DNA of 37,572 bases, taken from the NCBI GenBank assembly GCA_030038895.1, contig JASHQX010000042.1:1-37572 (forward strand), given 5' to 3'. The notes under the pieces were generated by a model that saw only the letters and a program-made list of their open reading frames with translations, made no database searches and was not told the origin of the DNA. Of this stretch, positions 23,244 through 33,155 are shown one piece after another. Source of the stretch: Thermoplasmata archaeon. GTDB taxonomy: Archaea > Thermoplasmatota > Thermoplasmata > Lutacidiplasmatales > UBA184. A program made the position numbers and the translations under genes. Position 1 is the first letter of the stretch; every line of letters begins with the position of its first letter.

Positions 23244-23353
23244 TTTCGTCCAACCTACATCCCCGGCCTGAGGCGGAGTGGGTGGGTCCGCGCCGGGCGG
23301 GGGTCCCGAAGCTCGGGAAACCCCTGCTGGACTGTCAATCCGGGAGGGGCGGA

Positions 23354-24034
23354 CTACTTCCTTAGCCCGCCGAGAGAGGGGGGCTTACCCGGGTGGATGC
23401 GGAACACCCTCTTCGTTCGGCCCACACTTTGCGCGAAGTCGTCGAGCGCGCGGTTGCGGTCGACATCGTCCGAGTACAGAACCCCGCCCGGCTTCAGCGC
23501 CGGCCAGGCGATGCCGTACTCGAGGGTCATGTTCGCGTACGTGTGGTCGGAATCGTGGAAGAACATGTCGAGCGGGCCTTCCGAGACGAGACGTCGTAGC
23601 TCCGCCGTAGACGCCCCGGGATCCGCAACGATCCGAAGATCCCATCGCGAACGGAGATACTCCGGCACACACCGGCCCGTGTCAGAGATCGCGTTCACGT
23701 GGGTGTCGTCGAAATTCCCGTCCGTGGTTAAGTGCCCGTGACCCACGAACGGGAGGTCGATGGAGTGGAGGCTCCCGACCCCATTCTCTCGCATGGCGGC
23801 CAAGATCGCCAAGGACGACCATCCGAACTGCACGCCCGTCTCGATCACCTTCTCGGGTCGGAGGGAGCGCACGATCAGGTACAGGAGGGCCTCCTTCCCC
23901 TCGTAGATGCGGTACCGGCCCAGCTCGGGAATGTATTCCTGGGGGGTTCGACCGGTAAGGACTGTGACGAAGGCAGGTACTCTTTGTCTCCGATAGATCC
24001 AGTACAGGTCCTCGATGGGATCGCCAAACGTCAT
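23354..24034 (-). CDS. Class I SAM-dependent methyltransferase (Methyltransf_24 type)
   Basis: This protein of about 226 residues has a Rossmann methyltransferase core. The SAM-binding loop is VIETGVQFGWSSLAIL. The acidic strand is LHSIDLP, and LDMFFHDSDHTYANMTLEY with ALKPGGVLYSDDV forms strands 4 and 5. The HDSDH-type metal site resembles O-methyltransferases acting on sugars, and the cephalosporin-hydroxylase-like group. I use ATG 24034 because a weak TATA (24091-24099) would start transcription near 24069. ATG 24091 would add 19 residues. In context (glycosyltransferase, phosphodiesterase-like protein, surface proteins), methylation of a surface glycan is plausible but unproven. Confidence 0.8.
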   Translation of the reverse strand: MTFGDPIEDLYWIYRRQRVPAFVTVLTGRTPQEYIPELGRYRIYEGKEALLYLIVRSLRPEKVIETGVQFGWSSLAILAAMRENGVGSLHSIDLPFVGHGHLTTDGNFDDTHVNAISDTGRCVPEYLRSRWDLRIVADPGASTAELRRLVSEGPLDMFFHDSDHTYANMTLEYGIAWPALKPGGVLYSDDVDRNRALDDFAQSVGRTKRVFRIHPGKPPSLGGLRK

Positions 24035-24272
24035 GATGGAGGTCGAGACGGCAGTTTGCCCGATGCCGCGGGCCCCAAGCGAGCTCCCCATCTTAACGGA
24101 AACGGAGGCGGGCCGTCCGGCCAGTCCCGGGCGTCCTCGCGACGAAACGCGTGTGAGATCGAATCTGGAGATCCGAGGATCTATGCCCAGGGACCGCCCC
24201 AGACCGGGTACTGGTCAACGAAGTGCGATCGCGGTCGGGTCGAGTTAGTTCTGGATGCATCGGGCAACGGAG

Positions 24273-24284
24273 AAGAACTAAGCT
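24273..24284 (+). promoter_or_regulatory. Weak TATA-like element of the FN3 surface protein
   Basis: The sequence aagaactaagct centres near 24279 and would start transcription near 24305, supporting ATG 24314 over ATG 24302. Confidence 0.35.
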
Positions 24285-24313
24285 CCGGTCGCCAATGAGG
24301 GATGGGGGTACGT

Positions 24314-27300
24314 ATGGTCGGTCGTCCTCCCCCGACGCCTTCCGCCCTCGCCGTTGGCGTGTTACTGATCGCGACCGTTTTCGCGGTTCATGCGGCCTCT
24401 CCGGCCCCGTCTACGTCCGGGTTTGGCGCCCGGCTTTCGCCGGACAGCGTTTCGGGCGTAACGGGCTACGTCTACGCGGATCTGAACAACTACGCGACGA
24501 CCTCTCCGTTAGTGAGAACGACGGTCACCGTCCTCGATGATTGCACGGCGTACCAGAGCCTGACGTGCACCACCATCGGAACGACGGCGACGAACGCGAC
24601 CGGTTACTTCGCCATGAATCTTCCCTCGGGCTCGGGGTACTATGTGTCGGTCTCTGCGAACGCCACACCCGTCCCCGACGCTCCGTTCGGTTTCGGGGGA
24701 GCCGTGCAGCCGTTTACGGCCCCCACGTCCACGCCGTTGATGCTGGACGTGTACCCGCTCGTGCCGTACGGTAACACTTCGATCGTGCTGCCACGTTACA
24801 ACTGCCTCGCAGCGTACGTGGACAATTACGAGGGGTTAGGCCCCGGATGCCAGAACCCCGTGCTCTCCTGGACGCAAGATGGAGCCTACTACGTCAATGC
24901 GACTGACGAGCTCGTCTTCTACTCGTTCATCAACGGTTCCGCTTCCCCGGTGGCGCCGTGGACACCCCTCTACCAGGGCTTCCCGACCTACGCTATGATC
25001 CCGAACGAATTGTTCATCACACAGGACGGTTCGTACATCTACAGCTGGGGGGCGCTCAACACCTCCACCCAAGTCGTCACGGTCGAGGCGGTCAACGTCA
25101 CGACCCACCGCGTCTTCCTCTACAACTTTTCCACCCCGACCATCTCCGATGTGGCGACCAACGGGGAATTGTTCCTCACCGGCTGGGACGGGAACGACTC
25201 CCTGGCCGTCCTGATTGACGCGAATGACGAGATGTTCGACCACGATCTATGGAACAACACCGAGTCTACCGTCGGCACGTTACCCTTCTTCGAGGCGAAC
25301 AACATCTACTGGATGGCGTACCTCAACGGATTCATCAATGTAGAATCCGGGGGAACGGACGGGGATTATCTCGAGGAGCTCCAGCTCTCGGGACCGGTGA
25401 CGAGCTCCAGCGACTACTCGTTGACCCAGACCTACTATGCTCCGTGGTCGACGGCGGGCATCACCGTGAACGGGGTCAACGGGCTTACGTTCAACGTCTC
25501 AAGCCGGGAACTCTCGATGCGGGCGGCGGAGAGCGCGCTGGTCTACGGAGTGCTCCCGAGCGGGACCATCTCGGGACTGGTCACCGAGGCGAACCTCCGT
25601 CAAGCGCGTGCGTGCGCGTGTGTGGACATCGGCCCGGCTTCGGAGAGCGACCGACCCGCGCTGATCGATTCCGGTCCCGAGATGGAATCGGATTACAACG
25701 CCCCGAACAACGACACCTGGCTGACGAGCCAGGTTCCTGGCCACTTCGGCTTCTATTCCACGAACGTGAGTCCGTACATCTACAATCCCCATGCCTTCGA
25801 GAACACGACCTATTCCTGGGTTCAATGGTACCAAGAAGGTCAATTCCTGAACAGTTCGTACATCATCGCCCCGACCTCGTACGCGTGCAACGACATTCTA
25901 CCAGGTCCGTGCACCATCCACGGCGGCGATGGGGCCACTCCCGGAACGATCTGGTGGATGTGGCGGCTGGGCCTGTCGCGGTTCCCATTCCCCGCGACCA
26001 ACCGTGCTGCCGATGATACCGCGCCCCCGGCTCCCGCCATCACCTCCGTTGAAGCGACAAGTACGAACGCAACGCTCGACTGGCTCCCGCCGCCGAACGA
26101 TGTCATCGTGAACTACACGGCCGCGTGGGGAACCTCCTCGGACGAACTGGTACAACAAACATCCGTGCTGGGTAGCGCGAGTTCGTTTACTCTCACTGGC
26201 CTCTCTCCCGGCACGCAGTACTATGCGTCAATCACGGCGTGGAATCTTCATGGCCCCGGTGAGGGCAGCGAGGTCTCCGCGTTCGTCACCGGTCCGGCGG
26301 TGGTTTCTCATGTTGTCGTCACCGGCGCGAACGAAACGAACGTGTCGCTGGCGTGGACCAATCCTCGGTCAGGAACCTTCTCGAACGTCACGGTGGAAGT
26401 CGGGACGTCGCCCGGCGCGCTGACCCATCACTATTCGGTCGGGCTCAGCTCGTCGTACACTGTCTCGGGATTGCTCGAGGGTACCCTCTACTACTTCGCG
26501 ATTGTCGCTTGGAACGGTTCGCTGGAAGGAACGCCCTCGAACGTCGTCAGCGCGGCCACCACTTTCGTGGGCGCAGCCGACCTCACGGTGACAAGCTCGG
26601 GGGTCTCGAGCGTCTCCCTGGCCTGGTCGAACCCTATGGCGGGCACGTTCACGAACCTCACGGTCGCGTATGGGACCGCGGCGGATGCGCTGACGACCCA
26701 TCTATCGGTAGGAACCGTCACCTCGTACTCGGTGGATGGCCTCCGTCCCTCCACGACCTACTACTTCGAAGTCGTGGCCTGGAACAACTCGGTGCAGAGC
26801 CTCCCGTCGAATGTCGTGAGCGCGCTCACGTCGTTCACCGGCGCGGCCTACCTCACGGTGACCGGTACGACGAACCGGAGCGTCTCACTGGCCTGGCAGA
26901 ATCCCGAATCGGGGACATTCACGAACATCACTCTCGAATACGGGACCTCCGAGTCCGTTCTCTCCCAGCACCTATCCCTGGGAATCGACTCTTCGTACAT
27001 TGTCACCGGGTTGACCGCGGCCACGACGTACTACTTCGAGGTCCAAGCATGGAACGGGACCGCGATGGGCACACCGTCGAACGAAGTGAGCACGATCACG
27101 TCCGCGACACCGCCCCCGGTTGTGGTCGTGGGCGCTTCCGCCCTCACGGTGACCGCCTCGACCCAACAGAGCATCTCACTTTCATGGACGAATCCGACCT
27201 CCGGTACGTTCACGAATCTCACCCTCGAGTTCGGGATCTCCGTATCCGCTCTCTCGGACCACCTCTCGGTGGGGACCGTTTCATCGTACATCGTCACCGG

Positions 27301-27610
27301 ATTGGCGCCCTCCACGACCTACTACTTCCGTGTCATCGCTTGGAACGGGACCACCGAGGCTACCCCGTCCAACGAGGTCAGCGCCTCGACAGCCGCGCCT
27401 CCCCCCTCGCCCACTTCGAGCTCAGGGGTCAGCTGGACGGACTTCTATCTGCTCGCCGCCGTCCTCGTGGCGCTGGCGATCGCCCTGGCCGTGTTGCTCC
27501 TGCGCCGGCGGCGAAAACCGGAATCCCCCGTCGCGCCTTGGACGGAGGGCTCGCCGACGCGTTCCGGCGCCCCGCCTCCCGGTCCTCCGTCACCCCCCGG
27601 GGGGTCCTGA
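24314..27610 (+). CDS. Large cell-surface protein with five fibronectin type III domains
   Basis: This protein of about 1,098 residues starts with a signal peptide (ALAVGVLLIATVFAVHAAS). A small carboxypeptidase-like beta domain follows (GVTGYVYADLNNY). Residues about 155-395 are rich in Trp/Tyr/Gly strands and suggest a beta-propeller. A Cys-rich ARACACVD segment lies near residue 430. Five FN3 domains occupy about residues 565-1030; each has a SLAW-type strand and the LxPxTxYYF pattern, and the last four are near copies. One transmembrane helix (about 1042-1065) and a Pro-rich basic tail end the protein. Asn-X-Ser/Thr sites are abundant. ATG 24314 is chosen from the weak TATA at 24273-24284. 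A role in adhesion, or in binding or degrading a polymer, is possible, but no catalytic site is visible. Confidence 0.84.
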   Translation: MVGRPPPTPSALAVGVLLIATVFAVHAASPAPSTSGFGARLSPDSVSGVTGYVYADLNNYATTSPLVRTTVTVLDDCTAYQSLTCTTIGTTATNATGYFAMNLPSGSGYYVSVSANATPVPDAPFGFGGAVQPFTAPTSTPLMLDVYPLVPYGNTSIVLPRYNCLAAYVDNYEGLGPGCQNPVLSWTQDGAYYVNATDELVFYSFINGSASPVAPWTPLYQGFPTYAMIPNELFITQDGSYIYSWGALNTSTQVVTVEAVNVTTHRVFLYNFSTPTISDVATNGELFLTGWDGNDSLAVLIDANDEMFDHDLWNNTESTVGTLPFFEANNIYWMAYLNGFINVESGGTDGDYLEELQLSGPVTSSSDYSLTQTYYAPWSTAGITVNGVNGLTFNVSSRELSMRAAESALVYGVLPSGTISGLVTEANLRQARACACVDIGPASESDRPALIDSGPEMESDYNAPNNDTWLTSQVPGHFGFYSTNVSPYIYNPHAFENTTYSWVQWYQEGQFLNSSYIIAPTSYACNDILPGPCTIHGGDGATPGTIWWMWRLGLSRFPFPATNRAADDTAPPAPAITSVEATSTNATLDWLPPPNDVIVNYTAAWGTSSDELVQQTSVLGSASSFTLTGLSPGTQYYASITAWNLHGPGEGSEVSAFVTGPAVVSHVVVTGANETNVSLAWTNPRSGTFSNVTVEVGTSPGALTHHYSVGLSSSYTVSGLLEGTLYYFAIVAWNGSLEGTPSNVVSAATTFVGAADLTVTSSGVSSVSLAWSNPMAGTFTNLTVAYGTAADALTTHLSVGTVTSYSVDGLRPSTTYYFEVVAWNNSVQSLPSNVVSALTSFTGAAYLTVTGTTNRSVSLAWQNPESGTFTNITLEYGTSESVLSQHLSLGIDSSYIVTGLTAATTYYFEVQAWNGTAMGTPSNEVSTITSATPPPVVVVGASALTVTASTQQSISLSWTNPTSGTFTNLTLEFGISVSALSDHLSVGTVSSYIVTGLAPSTTYYFRVIAWNGTTEATPSNEVSASTAAPPPSPTSSSGVSWTDFYLLAAVLVALAIALAVLLLRRRRKPESPVAPWTEGSPTRSGAPPPGPPSPPGGS
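26290..27400 (+). repeat. Tandem FN3-encoding repeats (four copies)
   Basis: Four consecutive FN3 units share near-identical DNA words. The SLAW codons begin at 26345, 26615, 26885 and 27176, periods of 270, 270 and 291 bases. The last copy carries a Pro/Val-rich linker insertion. The pattern implies recent internal duplication. Confidence 0.8.
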
Positions 27611-27664
27611 TCGGCCGGGCGGATCTACCCTAACGGACGAGCCCCGGCGAGGTCGGGTGGGAGC

Positions 27665-29569
27665 CTAGAGGACCCGGATCGCCTCGAGATTGTACGGGGC
27701 TCTCGACTCGAGGTTGAACCGCTTGTGTAGGCTCGAGCAGAGGTCAACGACCTTCGACTCCTCGCCGTGGTTCAAAATGACCCGCTGGGGCCGGGGGTCG
27801 AGGGAAGCGACGAAGTTCATCAGCTGGACCCGGTCGGAGTGTCCCGAGAACCCCTCGATCGTCGCGAGGTCAATCTTGATCGGCACGGAGGCTTGCCGGG
27901 AGCCGTCCAAGAAAGTCGCCTCGGCCATCCCCCGCTGGAGGCGTCGGCCAAACGTCCCCTCCGCCTGATACCCGACGAAGAGGAGCCCGTTCTTCTCCTC
28001 CGGCGCCCACGCCCGGAAGTACTCCATCACCGGGCCGCCGCTCATCATCCCCGACGTTGCGAGGACGATGCACGGCTCCTTGGAGTCGAGGATACCACTC
28101 CGCATCTGCGAAGAGTCGACCCGGTGGAAGATATCGGAGAGGAACGGGTTGTCCCCCTGCTGGAAGATCTGGGTGCGGAGCTGGCTGTTCAAGAACTCGG
28201 GGTACGCGGTGTGGATCGCCGTCGCCTCGAAGATCATTCCGTCGAGGTAGACGGGGACGCGCGGGATCTTCCCCTCGCGCATCTTGTCCTCGAGGACCAG
28301 CATGACCTCCTGCGAACGCCCGACCGCGAAGACCGGGACGATCAGCTTGCCGCCCCGGTTGAGCACCTGGGTCGCGAGCGCGCTGAACTCCTCGGTCGCC
28401 TGCTGGCGGCTCGGCTGTACGTCGCGGTACCCCCCGTACGTCGACTCGAGAACGAGGGTCTCGAGGCGGGGGAACCGGTTGGTCGCGGGGTTGAACAGCC
28501 AGCTCCGGTCGAACTTGATGTCGCCAGAGTAGGCGAGGTTGTGATCCCCCTCGCCGAGGTGGAAGTGGCAGATCGACGAGCCGAGGATGTGGCCGGCGTT
28601 GTGGAGGGTCAGACGGATGTCGGGGGCGATGTCGGTCGTCTCGCCCCAGCGGAGAGGAATCGTGCGCGTGACGAGTTCACGGACGTGGGAGGAGTCGTAG
28701 AGGCCGCGCCGGGCCTCCTGGTTGACAACCTTGATCGCGTCGAGAAGCATCAGGGTCACCAAATCGCGGGTCGGCGCGGTGCAGTAGATCGGCCCTTTGT
28801 AGCCGTACTTGAGCAGGACCGGGACGAGCCCGCAGTGGTCGAGGTGCGCGTGCGTGACCACGACCGCGTCGAGCGAATCGAGCGGGAGGAGCTCGGGCGC
28901 GTTGAAGAAGGGGGTCCGGTCCGACCCGGGGTCGATGCCGCAGTCGATCAGAACCTTGGAGTTTTGGGTCGTCAGAAGGTGCGCGCTTCGTCCGACCTCT
29001 CGGTAGCCACCGAGCGCGGTGTTGCGCGCCCAGAGCTTCTCGGGCAACGGGTCACGGGCGATTCGTATGCCGACCTTCTTCAGGAAAGAGCGTCGGTCAT
29101 CGAACGAGTTCCGCAGGTGGATGCGGACCTCCTCGACGGTTTTGGACGGGATGGGAGGCGTCCGGACGACCGTCGGCACCCAGCCGATCCGGCGCTTGAG
29201 ATCGTTCAGGACCGATCCTCCACGGCCGATCGCCGCGCCGGGGTTCGCAGCCTCGATGGTGACTTCGCCGGTCTCGGGCTCGAAGAACAGCTGGTTGATC
29301 TCCGCCTCGGGAGGAATCACCTCCCGCACGACCTTCTCGGCATCCTTCGGGTCGATGAGGGTCTCGGGATCGGATCGGACGACGACCCGGCGGTGGAGCC
29401 GCTGGGCGATCTGGCGGAGGAGGTCGCCGCCGGAGAGGAACGAGTCGAGCTGCTTCGTATAGAGGACGATGTGCGGCCCCTCGAGCTCGATGTCGGTGAC
29501 CTCGATGGTCTCCGGAAGCACCTCGCTGAGCGCTGTCCGTGTTTGCTCTATGAGCGAGTCGAAACTCAT
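27665..29569 (-). CDS. fttA: aCPSF1/FttA, KH-domain beta-CASP transcription termination nuclease
   Basis: This 634-residue enzyme is the archaeal homologue of CPSF73. It cleaves nascent RNA at U-rich sites and releases RNA polymerase. Residues 1-150 hold two KH-like domains (NPGAAIGRGGSVLNDLKRR is the GxxG loop). The metallo-beta-lactamase core follows with VVTHAHLDHCG (about residue 240), NAGHILGSS, AYSGDIKF and LESTYGG. The beta-CASP cap contains PVFAVGRSQEVM, and ATSGMMSGGP and IEGFSGHSD (near residue 573) precede the final LNHGEESK histidine. All metal ligands are present. ATG 29569 lies 58 bases after the psmB stop with no clear promoter between, so the two are probably co-transcribed. 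Confidence 0.96.
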   Translation of the reverse strand: MSFDSLIEQTRTALSEVLPETIEVTDIELEGPHIVLYTKQLDSFLSGGDLLRQIAQRLHRRVVVRSDPETLIDPKDAEKVVREVIPPEAEINQLFFEPETGEVTIEAANPGAAIGRGGSVLNDLKRRIGWVPTVVRTPPIPSKTVEEVRIHLRNSFDDRRSFLKKVGIRIARDPLPEKLWARNTALGGYREVGRSAHLLTTQNSKVLIDCGIDPGSDRTPFFNAPELLPLDSLDAVVVTHAHLDHCGLVPVLLKYGYKGPIYCTAPTRDLVTLMLLDAIKVVNQEARRGLYDSSHVRELVTRTIPLRWGETTDIAPDIRLTLHNAGHILGSSICHFHLGEGDHNLAYSGDIKFDRSWLFNPATNRFPRLETLVLESTYGGYRDVQPSRQQATEEFSALATQVLNRGGKLIVPVFAVGRSQEVMLVLEDKMREGKIPRVPVYLDGMIFEATAIHTAYPEFLNSQLRTQIFQQGDNPFLSDIFHRVDSSQMRSGILDSKEPCIVLATSGMMSGGPVMEYFRAWAPEEKNGLLFVGYQAEGTFGRRLQRGMAEATFLDGSRQASVPIKIDLATIEGFSGHSDRVQLMNFVASLDPRPQRVILNHGEESKVVDLCSSLHKRFNLESRAPYNLEAIRVL

Positions 29570-29627
29570 GCACTCGGGAATGGGTTGTCTCGGAAGAGGT
29601 TCAGGGCGGCCCGAAGGCCCTGCGGTG

Positions 29628-30302
29628 CTACGGCAGGACCGGGGGCAGCGGTATCTTGAGGGCCTTTAGGCGTTTATTAATTTCGTCCTCGGTGAGCTCG
29701 CGGTACTCTTTCGGGGAGATGACGTGCACGAGGTAGCCATCCCCGCTCGCGCTGTCGCGCTTCATCGCGGCGGTGAGGCCGCGCAAGGCTAGGTCGACCG
29801 CGTCGGAGGTCGCCATGTCGCGCGAGTAGGTCTCCTCGACCAGGCCGTAGGCGAACGGCGAACCCGAGCCGACGGAGACGAACTTGTCCTCGATGCAGCC
29901 GCCCGCCGGATCCACCGAGAAGACGTGGCCGCCCTTCGCGTCGACCCCGCCGAGGATCAGCCAGGCGTAGTACGGGTAGAACCGGTTCCCGTTCAGGATG
30001 TTCGCGAGCAGGGTCGCGGCACCCTCCGCGGTCAGCGGGGCGTTGCGCCGAAGCCGGTAGAGCGAGACCTCGGCGCGCAGGTACCGGGCGAGGACCTGCG
30101 CGTCGCCGACAAGCCCCGCGATGGTGATACCGATGTTCTGGTCGATCTTGAACAGCTTCTGCGTCGCCTTGTTCGAGATCATGGTGCCGGCGGTCGCCCG
30201 GCGCTCCGTCGCGAGAACGACCCCGTCCTTGCACACGAGTCCGACCGTGGTCGTGCCCTTGAGGAGCCGTTCCTCGTCGATCGCGTTGACCGTGTTCTGC
30301 AT
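29628..30302 (-). CDS. psmB: 20S proteasome beta subunit
   Basis: The 224-residue precursor carries a 16-residue propeptide ending Leu-Lys-Gly. Removal of the propeptide exposes the catalytic Thr of TTTVGLVCKDGVVLATERRA. Counting from that Thr, Glu17 and Lys33 are present, and GSGSPFAYG and the SGD near the C terminus complete the active site. It assembles with alpha rings into the 20S core particle; no alpha gene is in the window. A TATA (30351-30360) leaves a leader of about 27 bases, and gaggtt precedes ATG 30302. Cdc48 encoded at 9707-11932 ends in a HbYX tail and is a candidate partner. The fttA gene follows in the same direction. Confidence 0.97.
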   Translation of the reverse strand: MQNTVNAIDEERLLKGTTTVGLVCKDGVVLATERRATAGTMISNKATQKLFKIDQNIGITIAGLVGDAQVLARYLRAEVSLYRLRRNAPLTAEGAATLLANILNGNRFYPYYAWLILGGVDAKGGHVFSVDPAGGCIEDKFVSVGSGSPFAYGLVEETYSRDMATSDAVDLALRGLTAAMKRDSASGDGYLVHVISPKEYRELTEDEINKRLKALKIPLPPVLP

Positions 30303-30350
30303 CGTGGAACCTCTCTCGGCTGGCCGAAAGCGGAGAACCGACCCGGGGTC

Positions 30351-30360
30351 GCTATATAAG
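30351..30360 (-). promoter_or_regulatory. TATA box of psmB
   Basis: The minus strand reads cttatatagc, a near-consensus archaeal TATA box. It predicts transcription near 30329. Confidence 0.7.
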
Positions 30361-30465
30361 ACCTCACGGGGCGCTTACGGCCGCGTCACCGAGGAACCCG
30401 GTCCCACCTCGTAGGGGGTTTTCCTTGGCGATGAAACGAAGGTACGGGGTCCTCCTCGCGACACC

Positions 30466-30474
30466 GATTAAAGG
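30466..30474 (+). promoter_or_regulatory. TATA box of the sdh operon
   Basis: The element gattaaagg centres near 30470. Transcription near 30496 would give a leaderless message starting at ATG 30499. Confidence 0.6.
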
Positions 30475-30498
30475 AACGTACTCTACGGGCCCTCGCCT

Positions 30499-32181
30499 AT
30501 GTTGCGTCACGAAGTGGTGGTCGTCGGAGCCGGGCTCGCCGGTCAACGCGCGGCGCTCGCCGCGGTCGAGGCCGGTCGGGACGTCGCGATCGTCACCAAG
30601 CTCCACCCGCTGCGCTCCCACTCGGGGGCGGCGCAGGGCGGGATCAACGCGGCCGTCGGGGCGGAAGATTCCGTCGACACCCACATCTACGACACCGTGA
30701 AAGGCTCGGACTACCTCGGAGACCAGGACGCGATCGAGTTCTTCTGCCGAGAAGCCGGGCCGATCGTCGTCGAGATGGAGCACTTCGGCACGATCTTCAG
30801 CCGGTCCCCGGACGGCTCTCTCGCGCGGCGACCCTTCGGTGGCGCGGGTTTTCCGAGGACGATTTATGCAGCGGACCGAACGGGGCTCGCGCTCCTCCAG
30901 GCGCTCTGGGAGCGCCTCGGGACCGAGCGATTCACGCTCTACCCCGAATGGGATCTCATCCGAATCGTCGTGCGCGATGGCCGGGTGCAGGGGATCATCG
31001 CCTACGACCGCAAACGCGGAGAATTCGAGGAAATCGCGGCGAAGTCGGTGGTGATCGCGACCGGCCCCGCCGGGCGCCTTTACAGCCGGACGACCAACGC
31101 CCACAGTTGCACGGGCGACGGCGTCGCAGTGGCGTACGACGCCGGGGCGTTCCTCAAGGACATGGAGTTCGTTCAGTTTCACCCGACTGCCCTGCTCGAG
31201 ACCAGTATCCTGATCACCGAGGGGGCGCGAGGAGAGGGCGGGATCCTGAAGAATGCGAGCGGGGAGCGGTTCATGTCCCGCTATGCCCCGCATGTGCTCG
31301 AACTCGCTTCGCGGGACGTCGTCTCGCGCGCGATCGTGACCGAGGTCGCGGACGGACGTGGGTTCACCGGCCCCTACGGGGGGTACGTCCATCTCGAACT
31401 GATGCACCTCGGGAAGGAGAAGGTGGAGAGCCGCCTCCAGGAGATCTGCGACTTTTGCCGTCACTTCGCCGGCATCGACCCGGTGACCGAGCCGATCCCG
31501 GTCTATCCGGCCCAGCACTACATGATGGGCGGCGTCGGGACGAACATCCGAGGCGAAACGAACATCCCCGGCCTCTTCGCCGCCGGTGAGGCGGCCTGCG
31601 TGTCGATCCACGGCGCGAATCGTCTCGGTGGGAACTCGCTACTCGAGACCCTCGTCTTCGGTCGGGAAGCCGGGGCCGCCGCGGCGCAGTACGCCGTGGG
31701 GGCGAGCGCGACGACAATGCGCGCGACCGATCTGGACGAGGCGGCGAGGCCCATCCGCGGCTGGTCCTCCCGCTCCGAAGGGGAGGACCCCTCCGCGCTC
31801 CGGACCGAGATGCAGGAGACGATGGAGCGGTACGCGGGCATCTACCGAAACGAAGCGGACCTCCTGGAGGGCCTGAGGCGGATCCGCGCGCTCAGATCGC
31901 GGTTCGACCGCGTCCGGGTCGTCGATGCCTCGAAAGTCTACAACCTCAACCTCACCGACGCGGTCGAGGTCGGCCATATGCTCGAGCTCGCGGAGGTGAT
32001 CCTCGTCGGCGCCTACGCCCGCACCGAGAGCCGAGGCGCGCATGCGCGGACCGATTTCCCGAAGCGCGACGACCAGAAGTGGATGAAGCACACCCTCGCC
32101 CAGAAGACCTCGACCGGTCCGAACCTTTCGTACGCCCCGGTGGCGTACACCCGATGGGAACCGAAGGAGAGGGTCTACTGA
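30499..32181 (+). CDS. sdhA: Succinate dehydrogenase/fumarate reductase flavoprotein subunit
   Basis: This 560-residue flavoprotein oxidises succinate or reduces fumarate. The FAD-binding [10 protein letters not shown] lies at residues 10-19. His41 in [10 protein letters not shown] is the histidine that carries covalent FAD in this family. Substrate-site motifs [17 protein letters not shown] with the proton-shuttling Arg, and [15 protein letters not shown] follow. The C-terminal helical domain ends normally ([17 protein letters not shown]). The start ATG 30499 fits a leaderless message. sdhB overlaps the stop by one base and the CCG-domain gene follows, an arrangement seen in type E complexes and in split thiol:fumarate reductases rather than in classical anchored complexes. 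Confidence 0.95.
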   Translation: MLRHEVVVVGAGLAGQRAALAAVEAGRDVAIVTKLHPLRSHSGAAQGGINAAVGAEDSVDTHIYDTVKGSDYLGDQDAIEFFCREAGPIVVEMEHFGTIFSRSPDGSLARRPFGGAGFPRTIYAADRTGLALLQALWERLGTERFTLYPEWDLIRIVVRDGRVQGIIAYDRKRGEFEEIAAKSVVIATGPAGRLYSRTTNAHSCTGDGVAVAYDAGAFLKDMEFVQFHPTALLETSILITEGARGEGGILKNASGERFMSRYAPHVLELASRDVVSRAIVTEVADGRGFTGPYGGYVHLELMHLGKEKVESRLQEICDFCRHFAGIDPVTEPIPVYPAQHYMMGGVGTNIRGETNIPGLFAAGEAACVSIHGANRLGGNSLLETLVFGREAGAAAAQYAVGASATTMRATDLDEAARPIRGWSSRSEGEDPSALRTEMQETMERYAGIYRNEADLLEGLRRIRALRSRFDRVRVVDASKVYNLNLTDAVEVGHMLELAEVILVGAYARTESRGAHARTDFPKRDDQKWMKHTLAQKTSTGPNLSYAPVAYTRWEPKERVY

Positions 32182-33155
32182 TGGCGGCGAGCACGGTCGC
32201 CGCGAATTTCGATGTTTTCCGCTTCGACCCCGCCCGTCAGGTGCAGCCCAGATACCAGCGGTACACGCTCGAGCTCGCCCCGCACACGCCGGTCCTCACG
32301 GCGCTCTTGCGAATCCGTGCCGAGATCGACCCGAGCCTGACGCTCCGCTACTCCTGTCGCAGCGCGATCTGCGGATCGTGCGCGATGCAGATCAACTCGA
32401 AGAGCCGTCTCGCCTGCCAGACGCCGATCGGTCCCGAGGTCGAAAGGCACGGACGCGTGGTCGTCGAGCCGATGCGCAACCAGCCGGTCCTCCGCGACCT
32501 TGTGGTCGACCAGGCCTCCTTCTGGGCACAGTACGACCGGATCGAACCCCACTTGAAGCTCGATCCGGCGCACCCGATGCCCGAGGGCCGGACGACGTCG
32601 ATGACGCCCGAAGAGGTCGACCGGTTCAAGGAGACACCGCGGTGCATCGCGTGCGCCGCGTGCTTCTCGGCGTGCCCGGCGGTCGAGGCCGACCCCGCGT
32701 TCCCGGGACCGATGGCGCTCGCGAAGCTCTACCGGTTCGTGGTCGACCCCCGCGACGGGGCGACGCAGGACCGCCTCGTCCGGATCCAACCGAACGGGCT
32801 CTGGCTCTGCCTACGGTGTCACCTCTGCACCGAGGCGTGCCCGAAGGACGTACGCCCATCGGAGCGGATCCGCGATCTCAAGGAGATGGCGATCGCGGTG
32901 CAGGGCGGGACCGAGCACGGTTCGAAGCACGCCATCGGGTTCAAGGACAATATCGTCGACCTTGGGCTCCTGAACGAGATGAAGCTCGTTCGCCAGACCT
33001 TCGGGGTGGGGGGGATGCTCGGCCAGCTCCCCCAGGGGCTCAAGATCTGGCGGAAGAAGCCGGAGGTCATCCGCAAGCCCCACCGGATCGAAGGGGCCGA
33101 CGAGCTCGAGAAGATCTATGCGGAGCTCGACAAGCGTTCGGAGACTCCGAAATGA
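32181..33155 (+). CDS. sdhB: Succinate dehydrogenase/fumarate reductase iron-sulfur subunit with extra cysteine
   Basis: This 324-residue protein carries electrons from SdhA. The N-terminal ferredoxin domain has the 2Fe-2S set CRSAICGSC followed by a later Cys. The C-terminal domain has [12 protein letters not shown] for a 4Fe-4S cluster and [12 protein letters not shown] where classical SdhB has C-x5-C-x3-CP for a 3Fe-4S cluster. The added Cys should make that cluster 4Fe-4S, a property reported for type E enzymes of Sulfolobus-like archaea and for TfrB. The C terminus is about 70 residues longer than in typical SdhB. ATG 32181 overlaps the sdhA stop (TGATG) and has an aaggaga ribosome-binding site. 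The stop is overlapped by the next gene. Confidence 0.95.
   Translation: MAASTVAANFDVFRFDPARQVQPRYQRYTLELAPHTPVLTALLRIRAEIDPSLTLRYSCRSAICGSCAMQINSKSRLACQTPIGPEVERHGRVVVEPMRNQPVLRDLVVDQASFWAQYDRIEPHLKLDPAHPMPEGRTTSMTPEEVDRFKETPRCIACAACFSACPAVEADPAFPGPMALAKLYRFVVDPRDGATQDRLVRIQPNGLWLCLRCHLCTEACPKDVRPSERIRDLKEMAIAVQGGTEHGSKHAIGFKDNIVDLGLLNEMKLVRQTFGVGGMLGQLPQGLKIWRKKPEVIRKPHRIEGADELEKIYAELDKRSETPK

Noticed and set aside
24397-24481. Possible mobile-element boundary at the start of the FN3 surface protein
   Set aside because: No inverted repeats, target duplication or transposase nearby; the change in composition fits a signal peptide and Ser/Thr-rich ectodomain.
26290-27400. Regular repeats considered as a CRISPR array
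   Set aside because: The repeats are about 270 bases long, in frame and coding for FN3 domains, with no short identical repeat/spacer pattern.
27767-29659. 630-codon open frame opposite aCPSF1
   Set aside because: The minus strand encodes a complete, motif-perfect aCPSF1. The antisense product is a low-complexity Arg/Glu/Val string.
30364-31611. 415-codon open frame opposite sdhA
   Set aside because: The sdhA product has all its catalytic motifs, and the antisense frame has none.
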